Origin: Nitrosomonas sp.
GTDB lineage: Bacteria; Pseudomonadota; Gammaproteobacteria; Burkholderiales; Nitrosomonadaceae
Direction of reading: 5' to 3'
Assembly: GCA_024282035.1 (NCBI GenBank)
Contig: JAMWZR010000010.1
Coordinates: 1-64,000, forward strand
DNA length: 64,000 nt
The translations under genes and the position numbers were made by a program. This document shows, piece after piece, positions 18,592 through 27,445 of the stretch; the stretch's first letter is position 1, and each line of letters opens with the position of its first letter. Below the pieces are notes generated by a model. That model searched no databases. It saw nothing but the letters and a program-made list of their open reading frames with translations, and was not told the DNA's origin.

Positions 18592-19463
18592 CCGGTCTTT
18601 TTGTCATTTCGCTGAGTATCGCCATTGCCATGGTTGCCATGTGGTTCAGTGGCAGCAACATTCAGCGTGTCAACTATCTGGTGGTGACCAAGGAATCTGT
18701 CAGCGGTTTGAATCCGCAATCCGCAGTACATTTCCGAGGAGTGAATATCGGCAGGGTTGAAAGCATAGAATTCGATCCCGACAATCCGCAGCAGATTCTC
18801 ATCCAGATTGCAATCGACCAGCATGTCATGCTTAGCAATACCGTCTACGCTCAGCTCGGGTATCAGGGCGTCACCGGCCTCGCGTACGTGCAACTCAACG
18901 ATGATGGATTCGGCACCAAGCGACTGGCTGGTGACACTAGAATCCCCATGCGCCGCTCGCTTCTCGACGAAGTGGCAGGGTCAGGTCAGGATCTATTGAC
19001 CAACGTCAATCAATTGGTGTTGAAAATGCACCACTTGCTGGATGATCAGAATCGCGAGCACATTTCGCACATCCTGCTGAATATCGAGAAAGCGACTCGA
19101 AATTTTGACAATATCGCCAATCATGTACAACCGGTACTGAAATCCTTTACTGATCTGACCGTGGAATCTGGCACGCTGGTCAAAAGACTGGACTATCTAC
19201 TGGGTGAAATCAATCTCGCGGTAACTCGGGCCAATCAGAAGGAAGGCCTCTTTGACAGCGTGTCTCAGAGCACACAGGCACTCGCCAATGTCATACCGGA
19301 ATTGCACAAGGTCACGCACAGCATTACCCACAGTTCAAACAACCTCGACCGCGTGCTACGTCAATTCGAAGATAATCCGCAGAGTCTGTTATTTGGACGT
19401 TCTCCCGCTGCACCCGGTCCGGGAGAGAGCGGCTTCATTTCCCCTACCGAGACCAAACCATGA
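18564..19463 (+). CDS. MlaD-family MCE domain protein
   Basis: 299 residues. An N-terminal membrane anchor (about 8-28) is followed by one MCE domain (YLVVTKESVSGLNPQSAVHF, RGVNIGRVESIEFDPDN, LGYQGVTGLAYVQL) and a long helical region to the C terminus. Single-MCE proteins form a periplasmic ring on the permease and ferry lipid. Start inside the 3' end of the ATPase gene (28-bp overlap), with GGAG upstream; its stop overlaps the next ATG (ATGA). The helical tail is longer than in E. coli MlaD and may form a needle-like tunnel as in PqiB/LetB relatives. Confidence 0.9.
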   Translation: MENRAHALIAGLFVISLSIAIAMVAMWFSGSNIQRVNYLVVTKESVSGLNPQSAVHFRGVNIGRVESIEFDPDNPQQILIQIAIDQHVMLSNTVYAQLGYQGVTGLAYVQLNDDGFGTKRLAGDTRIPMRRSLLDEVAGSGQDLLTNVNQLVLKMHHLLDDQNREHISHILLNIEKATRNFDNIANHVQPVLKSFTDLTVESGTLVKRLDYLLGEINLAVTRANQKEGLFDSVSQSTQALANVIPELHKVTHSITHSSNNLDRVLRQFEDNPQSLLFGRSPAAPGPGESGFISPTETKP

Positions 19464-20080
19464 TCAAACGGCTGACCCTGATTTCCATCCTGCTGTTCCT
19501 GACGGGGTGCGTTATGTGGCACAAACCCACTACCGTATCCGTTTTCGATCTCAGTGCATCACAGCATAGACAGAACAACCCTGTCCCAGCACCCTGGCCA
19601 TCGCGAAAAAGCATACTCATCGTGGATGCCACGGCACCGGCGTGGTTAGACAATACGGCCATCCATTATCGGCTGGCTTATCACAATCCAACACAATCGC
19701 ACAGTTATGCCAACAGTCGCTGGATTGCGCCGCCTGCCGCAATCCTGACCCAGAAAATACGCAACCGGATCGTCAGTGACACAACCGGATCGGTGATCAA
19801 GAACAGTAGCATGGCCAAGGCCGATGTGTTGCTCAATACCGAATTGACCGAATTCGTCCAAATTTTCGATGGAGCGCATGACAGTCATGTGGTAATCAAT
19901 CTGCGCGCCAGCCTGGTAGACCGCACTTCACGACAATTGCTGGCACAAAAGGACTTCACTATCCGGGAAACAGCACCAAGCGCGGACGCAGTCGGTGCTG
20001 TCGCCAGTTTGAGTTCTTCCAGCGATCGATTGATCGGAGAATTGATCCAGTGGTTGAGTCCCCTGCTACCAACGGATTAG
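19460..20080 (+). CDS. PqiC-like ABC-transport auxiliary lipoprotein
   Basis: 206 residues. The signal ends in the lipobox LTGC (Cys about residue 16), so it is lipid-anchored, probably in the outer membrane. The body matches the ABC_trans_aux/PqiC pattern: VSVFDLSAS, ILIVDATAPAWLDNTAIHYRLAY, NSRWIAPPAAILTQKIRN, and later a TEFVQIFD and VVINLRASLVDR stretch. It likely receives lipid from the MCE protein at the outer membrane. Coupled to it by a 4-bp ATGA overlap. Last gene of the operon. Confidence 0.85.
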   Translation: MIKRLTLISILLFLTGCVMWHKPTTVSVFDLSASQHRQNNPVPAPWPSRKSILIVDATAPAWLDNTAIHYRLAYHNPTQSHSYANSRWIAPPAAILTQKIRNRIVSDTTGSVIKNSSMAKADVLLNTELTEFVQIFDGAHDSHVVINLRASLVDRTSRQLLAQKDFTIRETAPSADAVGAVASLSSSSDRLIGELIQWLSPLLPTD

Positions 20081-20189
20081 GCAGACTGCGCGTGCCAATT
20101 AGGCTGAGCAAGTCAACATACGATCACAGGCACCCAGGATTGTTGCTTGTGGTAGTATCGTACGCTTTCATTTTGCAGGAACTTGACTT

Positions 20190-20330
20190 GTGCGCGCACT
20201 TATCTCCACCACCTTGATTCTACTGTCACTCGGTGCATGCGGCCTGAAGGGTCCGCTCTATATGCCACAACCGGAAGAAGCCAGTCGTCAGCCCATACCG
20301 GCACCCACCACAGAAATTGAAAAAAAATGA
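20190..20330 (+). CDS. lptM: Small lipoprotein LptM (YifL-like)
   Basis: 46 residues from GTG at 20190, with AGGA (20177-20180) upstream. The protein has a short hydrophobic signal, the lipobox LGAC, then GLKGPLYMPQ, which is the hallmark of LptM/YifL-type lipoproteins, and a proline-rich polar tail. LptM helps mature the LptDE lipopolysaccharide translocon in the outer membrane. The TGA overlaps the ATG of lysA (ATGA), and lptM-lysA is a conserved pair in proteobacteria. Confidence 0.85.
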   Translation: MRALISTTLILLSLGACGLKGPLYMPQPEEASRQPIPAPTTEIEKK

Positions 20331-21583
20331 GCGGCTTTACAGCATTTCATTATCAGGGTGGCGAACTGTTTGCCGAGGCTGTACCGTTAAAACAGATTGC
20401 AGCAGAATTTGGCACGCCTTGTTATATCTATTCACGATCCGCGCTCACTCAGGCTTTCAAGGCATTTGACACGGCATTTGCAAATCGGGATCACCTGATT
20501 TGTTATGCCGTCAAAGCCAACTCGAATCTTGCCATTCTCAATGTGCTGGCCAAGCTGGGAAGTGGATTCGATATCGTATCGGGCGGAGAACTACAGCGTG
20601 TCTTGCTGGCTGGTGGTGATCCTCGCAAAACGGTTTTTTCCGGAGTTGGCAAAACCACTGATGAAATGCGGCAGGCATTGGCCGCACAGATTCTGTGCTT
20701 CAACGTCGAATCGGAAGCCGAACTGGCCACGTTGAATCAGGTTGCACAGAGCATGCAAACCGTAGCATCAGTCAGCTTGCGCGTGAATCCGGATGTTGAT
20801 GCCAAAACACATCCCTATATTTCTACAGGTCTGAAAGAAAACAAATTTGGCGTCCCGATGACCGAAGCCATTAGAATCTATCAATCAGCGCACCAGTTCT
20901 CACATATCCGGTTTACCGGCCTGGATTGTCATATTGGCTCGCAACTGACCGAAATTGATCCTTTCACACAGGCCAGCAGCAAGGTACTCGATCTGCTCGA
21001 CACGCTGCAATCTCAAGGTCTGCAAATCGAACATCTGGATCTCGGCGGAGGACTTGGCATTCGCTACCGGGATGAATCCCCACCTTCCATTGCAGATTAT
21101 GTCGCCACATTGTGTGCCAACACCCAAACCATAAAACAAAAAATACTTATTGAACCGGGCCGTTCCCTGGTTGGGAATTCCGGCATTTTGCTCACACGGG
21201 TCGAGTACCTGAAACATACTCCGGCCAAAAACTTTGCCATTGTCGATGCAGCCATGAACGACTTGATGCGCCCGGCACTGTATCAGGCCTACCACACCAT
21301 CCTGCCGGTAGTTCAAGACTCGGCTGAAACAAAAAATTACCAAGTGGTTGGTCCGGTCTGTGAAACCGGCGATTTTCTCGGACACGACCGTGCATTAGGT
21401 CTGACTCCCGGAGATTTGCTTGCGGTCATGTCTGCCGGTGCATACGGCATGAGCATGAGCTCAAATTACAATACCCGTCCACGTGCCGCCGAAGTGATGG
21501 TGGATCAGAAAAAAATTCAGGTCATCCGTCAACGTGAAACGCTCGAACAGCTCGTTGCCGGGGAACGGATTCTGGATGAATGA
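20327..21583 (+). CDS. lysA: Diaminopimelate decarboxylase
   Basis: 418 residues. PLP-dependent fold III enzyme that converts meso-diaminopimelate to L-lysine. The PLP lysine is in CYAVKANSNLAIL, the phosphate-binding glycines in LDLGGGLGIRY, the EPGRSLVGNSG segment follows, and the second active-site cysteine is in GPVCETGDFLG. The late MSAGAYGMSMSSNYN is typical. Translationally coupled to lptM. The squalene synthase gene follows on the same strand after about 65 bp. Confidence 0.95.
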   Translation: MSGFTAFHYQGGELFAEAVPLKQIAAEFGTPCYIYSRSALTQAFKAFDTAFANRDHLICYAVKANSNLAILNVLAKLGSGFDIVSGGELQRVLLAGGDPRKTVFSGVGKTTDEMRQALAAQILCFNVESEAELATLNQVAQSMQTVASVSLRVNPDVDAKTHPYISTGLKENKFGVPMTEAIRIYQSAHQFSHIRFTGLDCHIGSQLTEIDPFTQASSKVLDLLDTLQSQGLQIEHLDLGGGLGIRYRDESPPSIADYVATLCANTQTIKQKILIEPGRSLVGNSGILLTRVEYLKHTPAKNFAIVDAAMNDLMRPALYQAYHTILPVVQDSAETKNYQVVGPVCETGDFLGHDRALGLTPGDLLAVMSAGAYGMSMSSNYNTRPRAAEVMVDQKKIQVIRQRETLEQLVAGERILDE

Positions 21584-21650
21584 ACGACATTAGATGTGGA
21601 GTTGCGCCCATCTGTAGTAACATGCAGCATTGCCTTATGACAAACGAGCG

Positions 21651-22721
21651 ATGACCAGTCTTTCCAGTACGCATGATGAGCAGTATCAGGACAATATCCT
21701 GCAAGGTGTGTCGCGCACTTTCGCCCTGACTATTCCACAATTGCCGGAAGCGTTACGCCGGGTCATTGGCAATGCCTATCTGTTGTGCCGCATTACCGAT
21801 ACCATCGAAGATGACAGTGCACTGACGCTGGAACAGACCAAGGAACTGACTCACATGTTCTCGGATGTGGTGTGCGGCAAAACACCGGCTGATGTGTTTG
21901 CGCAAAAACTGCATCCCCTGCTGTCAAACCATACGATTCCGGCAGAACACGATCTGATCAAGAATACGCCTTCAGTCATTCGCATTACACACAGTTTCAA
22001 TCCGGTACAACGTAGCGCATTGGAACGTTGCGTACGAATCATGGGCCAAGGCATGTATCACTATCAGGAAACCGAATCACTGAGTGGCCTCAAGGATTTG
22101 TCCGAAATGAACCAGTACTGCTATTACGTAGCAGGCGTCGTTGGAGAAATGCTAACCGAGCTATTCTGCGATTATTCCGAACAAATCCACAGGCACAAGA
22201 ATGTGCTGATGCCACTGTCCGTTTCATTTGGCCAGGGACTGCAGATGACCAATATCCTGAAAGACATCTGGGATGATCGTCAGCGCGGTGCATGCTGGTT
22301 GCCACAAGATATCTTTTTCAAGCATGGATTCGATCTGGCGCAATTGCAGCCGGGGCTGTCAGATGAAAAATTTCAGGCAGGATTGGCAGAGTTGCTAGGT
22401 ATCGCCAGAAATCATCTGCATAATGCACTCGTGTATACCTGTCTCATTCCGCCACAGGAAAAGGGCATACGCCGCTTTTGTCTATGGGCTATCGGCATGG
22501 CTGTATTGACCCTCAACAAGATCAATAACCATCGCGATTTTTCCCAAGGCAAGCAGGTAAAAATCAGCCGCAACAGCGTCAAAGCCACAGTCATCATTAC
22601 CAGTGCATTGGCAAGTCAAGACTGGGCACTAAAACTGCTTTTCAGACTGACAGCAAACAATCTTCCCAGAATCGAGCCCAATAATGACTTTCTACCCAAA
22701 AATCAAATTCGGAACGAGTGA
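21651..22721 (+). CDS. Squalene/phytoene synthase family protein (probable squalene synthase)
   Basis: 356 residues from the ATG at 21651 (a TTG lies 21 bp upstream). Two aspartate-rich motifs that bind farnesyl diphosphate via magnesium are seen: LCRITDTIEDD and NILKDIWDDRQRG. Also QGVSRTFALTIPQLP near the start. At about 356 residues it is longer than the HpnC/HpnD pair (about 280) and looks like one-protein squalene synthases, but the product cannot be proven. No strong C-terminal anchor. With hpnA just downstream it probably feeds hopanoid synthesis. Confidence 0.85.
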   Translation: MTSLSSTHDEQYQDNILQGVSRTFALTIPQLPEALRRVIGNAYLLCRITDTIEDDSALTLEQTKELTHMFSDVVCGKTPADVFAQKLHPLLSNHTIPAEHDLIKNTPSVIRITHSFNPVQRSALERCVRIMGQGMYHYQETESLSGLKDLSEMNQYCYYVAGVVGEMLTELFCDYSEQIHRHKNVLMPLSVSFGQGLQMTNILKDIWDDRQRGACWLPQDIFFKHGFDLAQLQPGLSDEKFQAGLAELLGIARNHLHNALVYTCLIPPQEKGIRRFCLWAIGMAVLTLNKINNHRDFSQGKQVKISRNSVKATVIITSALASQDWALKLLFRLTANNLPRIEPNNDFLPKNQIRNE

Positions 22722-22778
22722 TTACCACCATGGATGTGCTGACATGATTACTCTCTTTCTTCATCGTTCAGCTACGCC

Positions 22779-23783
22779 ATGAAGTCGCTGGTCACTGGTG
22801 CAACAGGTTTCCTAGGATCGGCGGTCATGCGTTGTTTGCTTGCCGCAGGCCATCAGGTTCGCGTATTGGTTCGACCGGAAAGCGACCGTAGAAATTTAGA
22901 GAATTTTCCTGTCGAGATCGCCACCGGCGATTTGCGTGAGCACGATTCGCTGAAGCACGCAGTCGACGGCTGCGACAGTGTTTTTCATGTTGCGGCAGAT
23001 TACCGTCTCTGGGTACCCGATCCACAAACCATGTTCGATATCAATGTGAAAGGAACAGAAGCGCTGATCATCGCGGCCATGGAAGCGAACGTAAAACGAA
23101 TTGTGTACACCAGTAGTGTCGCCACCTTGGGATTGAATCAGGATGGTTCGCCAGCCAATGAGAATACCCCTTCGAGTTACATTGATGCCACCGGGTTTTA
23201 CAAACGCACCAAATATCAGGCCGAACAGGTCGTCAAGAAACTGACAGACGACTATGCTTTACCACTTGTCATTGTCAACCCTTCTACTCCGATTGGCCCT
23301 GGGGACATCCGTCCAACGCCGACTGGGCGTATCGTCGTGGACACGCTGAATGATCGCATGCCAGCCTACGTCAATACCGGTCTCAACATTGCGCATGTCG
23401 ACGACATCGCCTTGGGTCATTTACTCGCCTTTGAACGCGGCATACCAGGCGAACGTTACATACTGGGCGGAGACAACATGACATTGCTGGAGATCCTGCA
23501 AACTATCGATGAAATCGAGGGCACGCGGCGACGTCGTACTAATATACCGCTCGGCATCATGTTACCAATGGCCTGGTGCATGGAAAAGATCGCAATGATC
23601 ACCCGATGTGAACCTCGCGCCACGCTCGACAGCATCCGCATGGCAAAGAAGCTGATGTACTTTTCCAGTGACAAAGCGCGCCATGAACTCGGCTATCGCC
23701 ACCGTCCCTCGGTAGAAGCCATACAGGACGCTGTCAGGTGGTTCAAGGACAATCATTATTGCGGCACTTCGCAATTGCAATAA
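22779..23783 (+). CDS. hpnA: Hopanoid-associated sugar epimerase
   Basis: 334 residues, extended SDR fold: GATGFLGSAVMRCLLAAGHQ at the N terminus (Rossmann glycines), VRPESDRRNLENFPVE, VFHVAADYRLWVPD and the YxxxK catalytic pair in FYKRTKYQAEQ. The phrases VADYRLWV and NPSTPIGPGDIRPTPTGRI are characteristic of HpnA. HpnA acts on the sugar-like side chain during hopanoid elaboration; its exact reaction is not settled. It lies 57 bp after the squalene synthase gene. Confidence 0.88.
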   Translation: MKSLVTGATGFLGSAVMRCLLAAGHQVRVLVRPESDRRNLENFPVEIATGDLREHDSLKHAVDGCDSVFHVAADYRLWVPDPQTMFDINVKGTEALIIAAMEANVKRIVYTSSVATLGLNQDGSPANENTPSSYIDATGFYKRTKYQAEQVVKKLTDDYALPLVIVNPSTPIGPGDIRPTPTGRIVVDTLNDRMPAYVNTGLNIAHVDDIALGHLLAFERGIPGERYILGGDNMTLLEILQTIDEIEGTRRRRTNIPLGIMLPMAWCMEKIAMITRCEPRATLDSIRMAKKLMYFSSDKARHELGYRHRPSVEAIQDAVRWFKDNHYCGTSQLQ

Positions 23784-23837
23784 CTGCCAAAAAAGCAATT
23801 TCGACTGCACAACCAACATTAACCACAGATTGCCTTC

Positions 23838-25478
23838 TCAGTCTTGATTCGACCCCAACTGGCGCTGCAAATGGGCTTCAACATCCTGCTGACTGAAGCC
23901 AATAGCGCTGGCGACACGATCGGCGTGACTGACTTTCGAGACCCCGGTTATTAGTCGGTGTGTAGGCCCTTGTGCAGCGAATTCAACCTGCAAATATCGG
24001 CCGATTCCATCTTTCTGCAACAGCTCGCACAATTCATGATTGTGCGTCACCAGTAGGGTACTGGCACCCAATTGATGAAAGCCTTTGAGGATATACTCCG
24101 AAATCGTCATTTTTTCCTCGAATGTCGTGCCCTCGGATAGTTCATCCAGAACAACCAGACTACGCGCCGTAGCATTGAAGAATATTTCACGAGTCCGCTT
24201 GAGTTCATGACCGAAGCGTCCCATTGCTGCGCTCAGCTGCCCCGGATCCGGCACCTGATAATAAATATGCTCCACCGGAACCAGTCGTCCCTGCTCAGCT
24301 GGAATATAACACCCCATCTGTCCCAACAACTGAATTTGCGCCACCGTCTTGCAATAGGCTGTTTTGCCGCCGCTGTTCGGGCCAGTAATGATGAGTACCC
24401 GTCCTGCTGCATCCAGATGAATATCATTGGGTACATAATCGTTAATCGCTCTGATCAGCAAAGGATTACGAGCCTGACTGACGACCAGACGATGCTGTTT
24501 GTCGTCCAGAATCTCCGGTAACACCTTGGCACCGACATGTGTTTGTCCATACCGGTAGAACGACAGCAGTTCATCTACCAACCCAAGTACTTCAAGCGTT
24601 CTGGCCAGATCCGGGCTTTCCCGAAACACCTTGCGCAGCGGATAAATAATGGCATCGCGATCTGTCGCACCCATGGCCAACAAAATGATGGGGAACACTG
24701 GCGCCGTCAATGCCAGTATGCCGTAACTGATATAGGAAGCACTGAATTGCGGCATCAATACATCGAAAAAAAACAGGATGCCGTACGATGCAGCGAAGAA
24801 AATGAAAGTGGGGAGCAGTTTCAGTAATGAAGGTCGAAAACGTGAATACAGATCAAATGCTTTCTTTTCCTTGCGAGTCTTGAACTTGCCGTTTGCCGTA
24901 TAGACCGGCCCCTGTATCAGTGCATAGGTACGTGACTGGGCAAATTCCTGCACCGCGTCGAGCAATGTACACAAGTAAGGCGATTGCGGCCGTGGTATAT
25001 TCCTGCTGCCTTCCACCCAATCGACCACAAATTGCGTACCATCCCGATACTGCTTGTAACCAAAACCACCGAATTCCAGTTTATCCGTGCGACTGCTGGG
25101 ATCATCGGTAGCCAATCCTCCTGCAAACTCGCCATAAAGCAGATACTGGAGTGATTTTTCGCCGCTAACTGCACCTTGTACCCAGCGCTCCAGCGCTTCA
25201 CGCAGTGGCGTATTGGATTCGATTTCACGCAGAGCAGTCTGTTTCTGTTGCAGCACCTGCGCATCTTGTTGCGGACTAGCAAATGAGCGATACAGTGCCA
25301 GACGTCCCGTCTCAGTTCGAGTATGATCGACGGTCTCGAACAATGCTTCCGCTTCGATGGCTTCAAAAGTCTTGGGATCCAGAACACCATGCCGTTCTTC
25401 TGTCGGACGAATGTCGACCAGGCTGGTAGGTTGATCGGAATCGGATAAAATGAAACGTTTGCGCCAAATATCAATCAT
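23838..25478 (-). CDS. MutS-like ATPase with two membrane segments
   Basis: 546 residues. The C-terminal third is a MutS domain V: Walker A ITGPNSGGKTAYCK (about 365-377), Walker B SLVVLDELSEGT (about 440-451) and the TLLVTHNHELCE H-loop. The N-terminal half resembles MutS lever/core helices (residues about 35-110), but there is no mismatch-recognition domain. Between them are two hydrophobic stretches, about 219-240 and 250-270, predicted to cross the membrane. Such proteins are usually annotated as mismatch repair proteins, but the missing DNA-reading domain and membrane segments make that unlikely. Function unknown. Divergent from the exporter operon. Confidence 0.8.
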   Translation of the reverse strand: MIDIWRKRFILSDSDQPTSLVDIRPTEERHGVLDPKTFEAIEAEALFETVDHTRTETGRLALYRSFASPQQDAQVLQQKQTALREIESNTPLREALERWVQGAVSGEKSLQYLLYGEFAGGLATDDPSSRTDKLEFGGFGYKQYRDGTQFVVDWVEGSRNIPRPQSPYLCTLLDAVQEFAQSRTYALIQGPVYTANGKFKTRKEKKAFDLYSRFRPSLLKLLPTFIFFAASYGILFFFDVLMPQFSASYISYGILALTAPVFPIILLAMGATDRDAIIYPLRKVFRESPDLARTLEVLGLVDELLSFYRYGQTHVGAKVLPEILDDKQHRLVVSQARNPLLIRAINDYVPNDIHLDAAGRVLIITGPNSGGKTAYCKTVAQIQLLGQMGCYIPAEQGRLVPVEHIYYQVPDPGQLSAAMGRFGHELKRTREIFFNATARSLVVLDELSEGTTFEEKMTISEYILKGFHQLGASTLLVTHNHELCELLQKDGIGRYLQVEFAAQGPTHRLITGVSKVSHADRVASAIGFSQQDVEAHLQRQLGSNQD

Positions 25479-25610
25479 ACGGATCGCCTGTGTAAATTAT
25501 CTGAAATTTCAATGGAGCAGTGGTCGAACAAGTTCAGTTTTTTGGCTGACTAAAATACGCATATTTGCAATGAAACACAATGTTATTTTTTCCTACAACT
25601 TTAGTTTCAA

Positions 25611-26774
25611 ATGATATCTTCAGTAAAACAAATTTTTTCATCAAAAATCATCGTTCTCATTATTCTAGCCATAGCGATTGCGCTGCCGAGCTGGTATTAC
25701 ACTCGTCCCAAACCACTGCAAGTCGACCTGGCCACAATCACAACCGGTGATGTCGAATCCACGATTGTCAATACGCGTGCGGGCACGATCAAGTCTTGTC
25801 AGCGATCCAATCTGGCCCCTATCGCTGGTGGGCAGATTGCCAAAATCTGGATCAAAGAAGGCGATCATGTCGAGAAAGGGCAATTGCTGCTGGAACTGTG
25901 GAATCACGATGTCCAGGCACAACGTGAACTGGCTCAGCGACAACTGGTCATGGCACAGGAGCGTCGCCGCGAAACTTGCATTCTGTCTGAAAATGCCCGG
26001 CGCGAATACCTGCGCACGCAGCAACTGGTGAAAGATGGCTTTGTCAGTTCTCAACGCGCCGATGATGCGAACGCCAATGCCCGGTCCAGACAAGCCAGCT
26101 GCGAAGCCGCCACAACTGACATTCAGCGGGCTGAGGCGCAAATTCGGGTGGCTCAGGCTGGTATTGACAGAACCGTTATTACTGCACCTTTCTCCGGCGT
26201 GATTGGAAAAATATCCGGTGAACTGGGTGAGTTTACGACCCCTTCCCCTCCCGGCATTCCAACGCCTGCAACCATCGATCTGATCGATGACCGCTGCTTG
26301 TATATCACCGCACCGATGGATGAAGTCGATGCTCCCAAAATACAGATTGGACAGGAAGCACGTATTACCCTGGATGCCATGCCCAACAAGGTTTTTCCCG
26401 GGAAGATTCGTCGCATTGCGCCGTATGTCACCGAAATCGAGAAACAGGCACGCACCGTCGACATCGAGGTCGAGTTTCTGCACATTCCGGAAGACACGCT
26501 GCTGGTCGGTTACAGTGCCGATGTCGAAGTAATTCTAGATCGCAAAAGCAATGTATTGCGCATTCCCACCCAAGCCATTCGCCAAAATCATAAAGTATGG
26601 ATTGTCGATGCCAACGACAAACTGACCGAACAGCAGCTGGAGACCGGGTTAAGTAACTGGAGTTTCACCGAAGTTCGTCGTGGACTCCAAGCTGGTGATC
26701 GTGTACTGGTTTCATTCGATCAGGACGGTATCAAAAAGGGCGCTACCGTACAATCCAAAGCACCGCCACCATGA
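25611..26774 (+). CDS. MacA-like periplasmic adaptor subunit of an ABC exporter
   Basis: 387 residues. One N-terminal membrane segment (VLIILAIAIALPSWYYT), then a lipoyl-like half (GGQIAKIWIKEGDHVEKGQ), a helical hairpin (about 95-170), the second lipoyl half (TVITAPFSGVIGKISGELGE) and beta-barrel domains. It bridges an inner-membrane transporter to an outer-membrane channel; no channel gene is nearby. The helical hairpin is short. The stop overlaps the ATPase start (ATGA). Confidence 0.88.
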   Translation: MISSVKQIFSSKIIVLIILAIAIALPSWYYTRPKPLQVDLATITTGDVESTIVNTRAGTIKSCQRSNLAPIAGGQIAKIWIKEGDHVEKGQLLLELWNHDVQAQRELAQRQLVMAQERRRETCILSENARREYLRTQQLVKDGFVSSQRADDANANARSRQASCEAATTDIQRAEAQIRVAQAGIDRTVITAPFSGVIGKISGELGEFTTPSPPGIPTPATIDLIDDRCLYITAPMDEVDAPKIQIGQEARITLDAMPNKVFPGKIRRIAPYVTEIEKQARTVDIEVEFLHIPEDTLLVGYSADVEVILDRKSNVLRIPTQAIRQNHKVWIVDANDKLTEQQLETGLSNWSFTEVRRGLQAGDRVLVSFDQDGIKKGATVQSKAPPP

Positions 26775-27445
26775 TTAAACTGCAATCGATCACGCGCACA
26801 TTCCACATGGGGGATCAGGCGGTCTATGCACTAAATGACATCAATCTGCAGATCGATTCGGGGGAATACGTTTCCATCATGGGACCTTCCGGTTCTGGAA
26901 AATCGACATTGCTGAATATCATCGGATTACTGGATCAACCGAATAGCGGTCGCTACGAACTGGATGGCAAACCAGTCACCGATCTGACCGAGATCGAACA
27001 GGCACGTATCCGCCGTGAGAAAATTGGCTTTGTGTTCCAGTCTTTTCATCTTGTTCCACGTCTCACTGCAGCGGAAAACATCGAACTGCCACTGATTCTG
27101 GGCGGTATACCGGTAGAACAGCGACAAGCGCGCGTGCAGGCTGCATTACAGGCATTTGAGTTGCTACAACGCGCTCAACATCGGCCATCCGAGTTATCCG
27201 GCGGTCAACGACAGCGTGTTGCCATTGCCCGTGCCACCATCATGCAACCCAGCGTCATTTTGGCCGATGAACCTACCGGTAACTTGGATCACCAGATCGG
27301 TGCCGAGGTCATGGTATTGCTGGAAAATCTGCACCATGCTGGTACCACGCTCATCATCGTCACGCATGATCGCGAACTGGGCGCTAGGGCACATCGCCAG
27401 ATCGGCATGCGTGACGGCAGAATACTGACAGATCAGCATTCATGA
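26771..27445 (+). CDS. MacB-like ABC transporter ATP-binding protein (separate ATPase)
   Basis: 224 residues. Walker A GPSGSGKSTLLNIIGLLDQP, Q-loop FVFQSFHLVPRLTAAENIELP, signature LSGGQRQRVAIARA, Walker B VILADEPTGNLD and H-loop IIVTHD. The wording (IIGLLDQPNSGRYELDG) is that of the MacB/LolD branch. In E. coli MacB the ATPase is fused to the permease; here it is separate and serves two permeases encoded downstream. ATGA overlaps at both ends indicate tight coupling. Confidence 0.92.
   Translation: MIKLQSITRTFHMGDQAVYALNDINLQIDSGEYVSIMGPSGSGKSTLLNIIGLLDQPNSGRYELDGKPVTDLTEIEQARIRREKIGFVFQSFHLVPRLTAAENIELPLILGGIPVEQRQARVQAALQAFELLQRAQHRPSELSGGQRQRVAIARATIMQPSVILADEPTGNLDHQIGAEVMVLLENLHHAGTTLIIVTHDRELGARAHRQIGMRDGRILTDQHS

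Noticed and set aside
24207-24521. 104-codon plus-strand frame opposite the MutS-like gene
   Set aside because: Antisense to the Walker A and B region of a clear ATPase.
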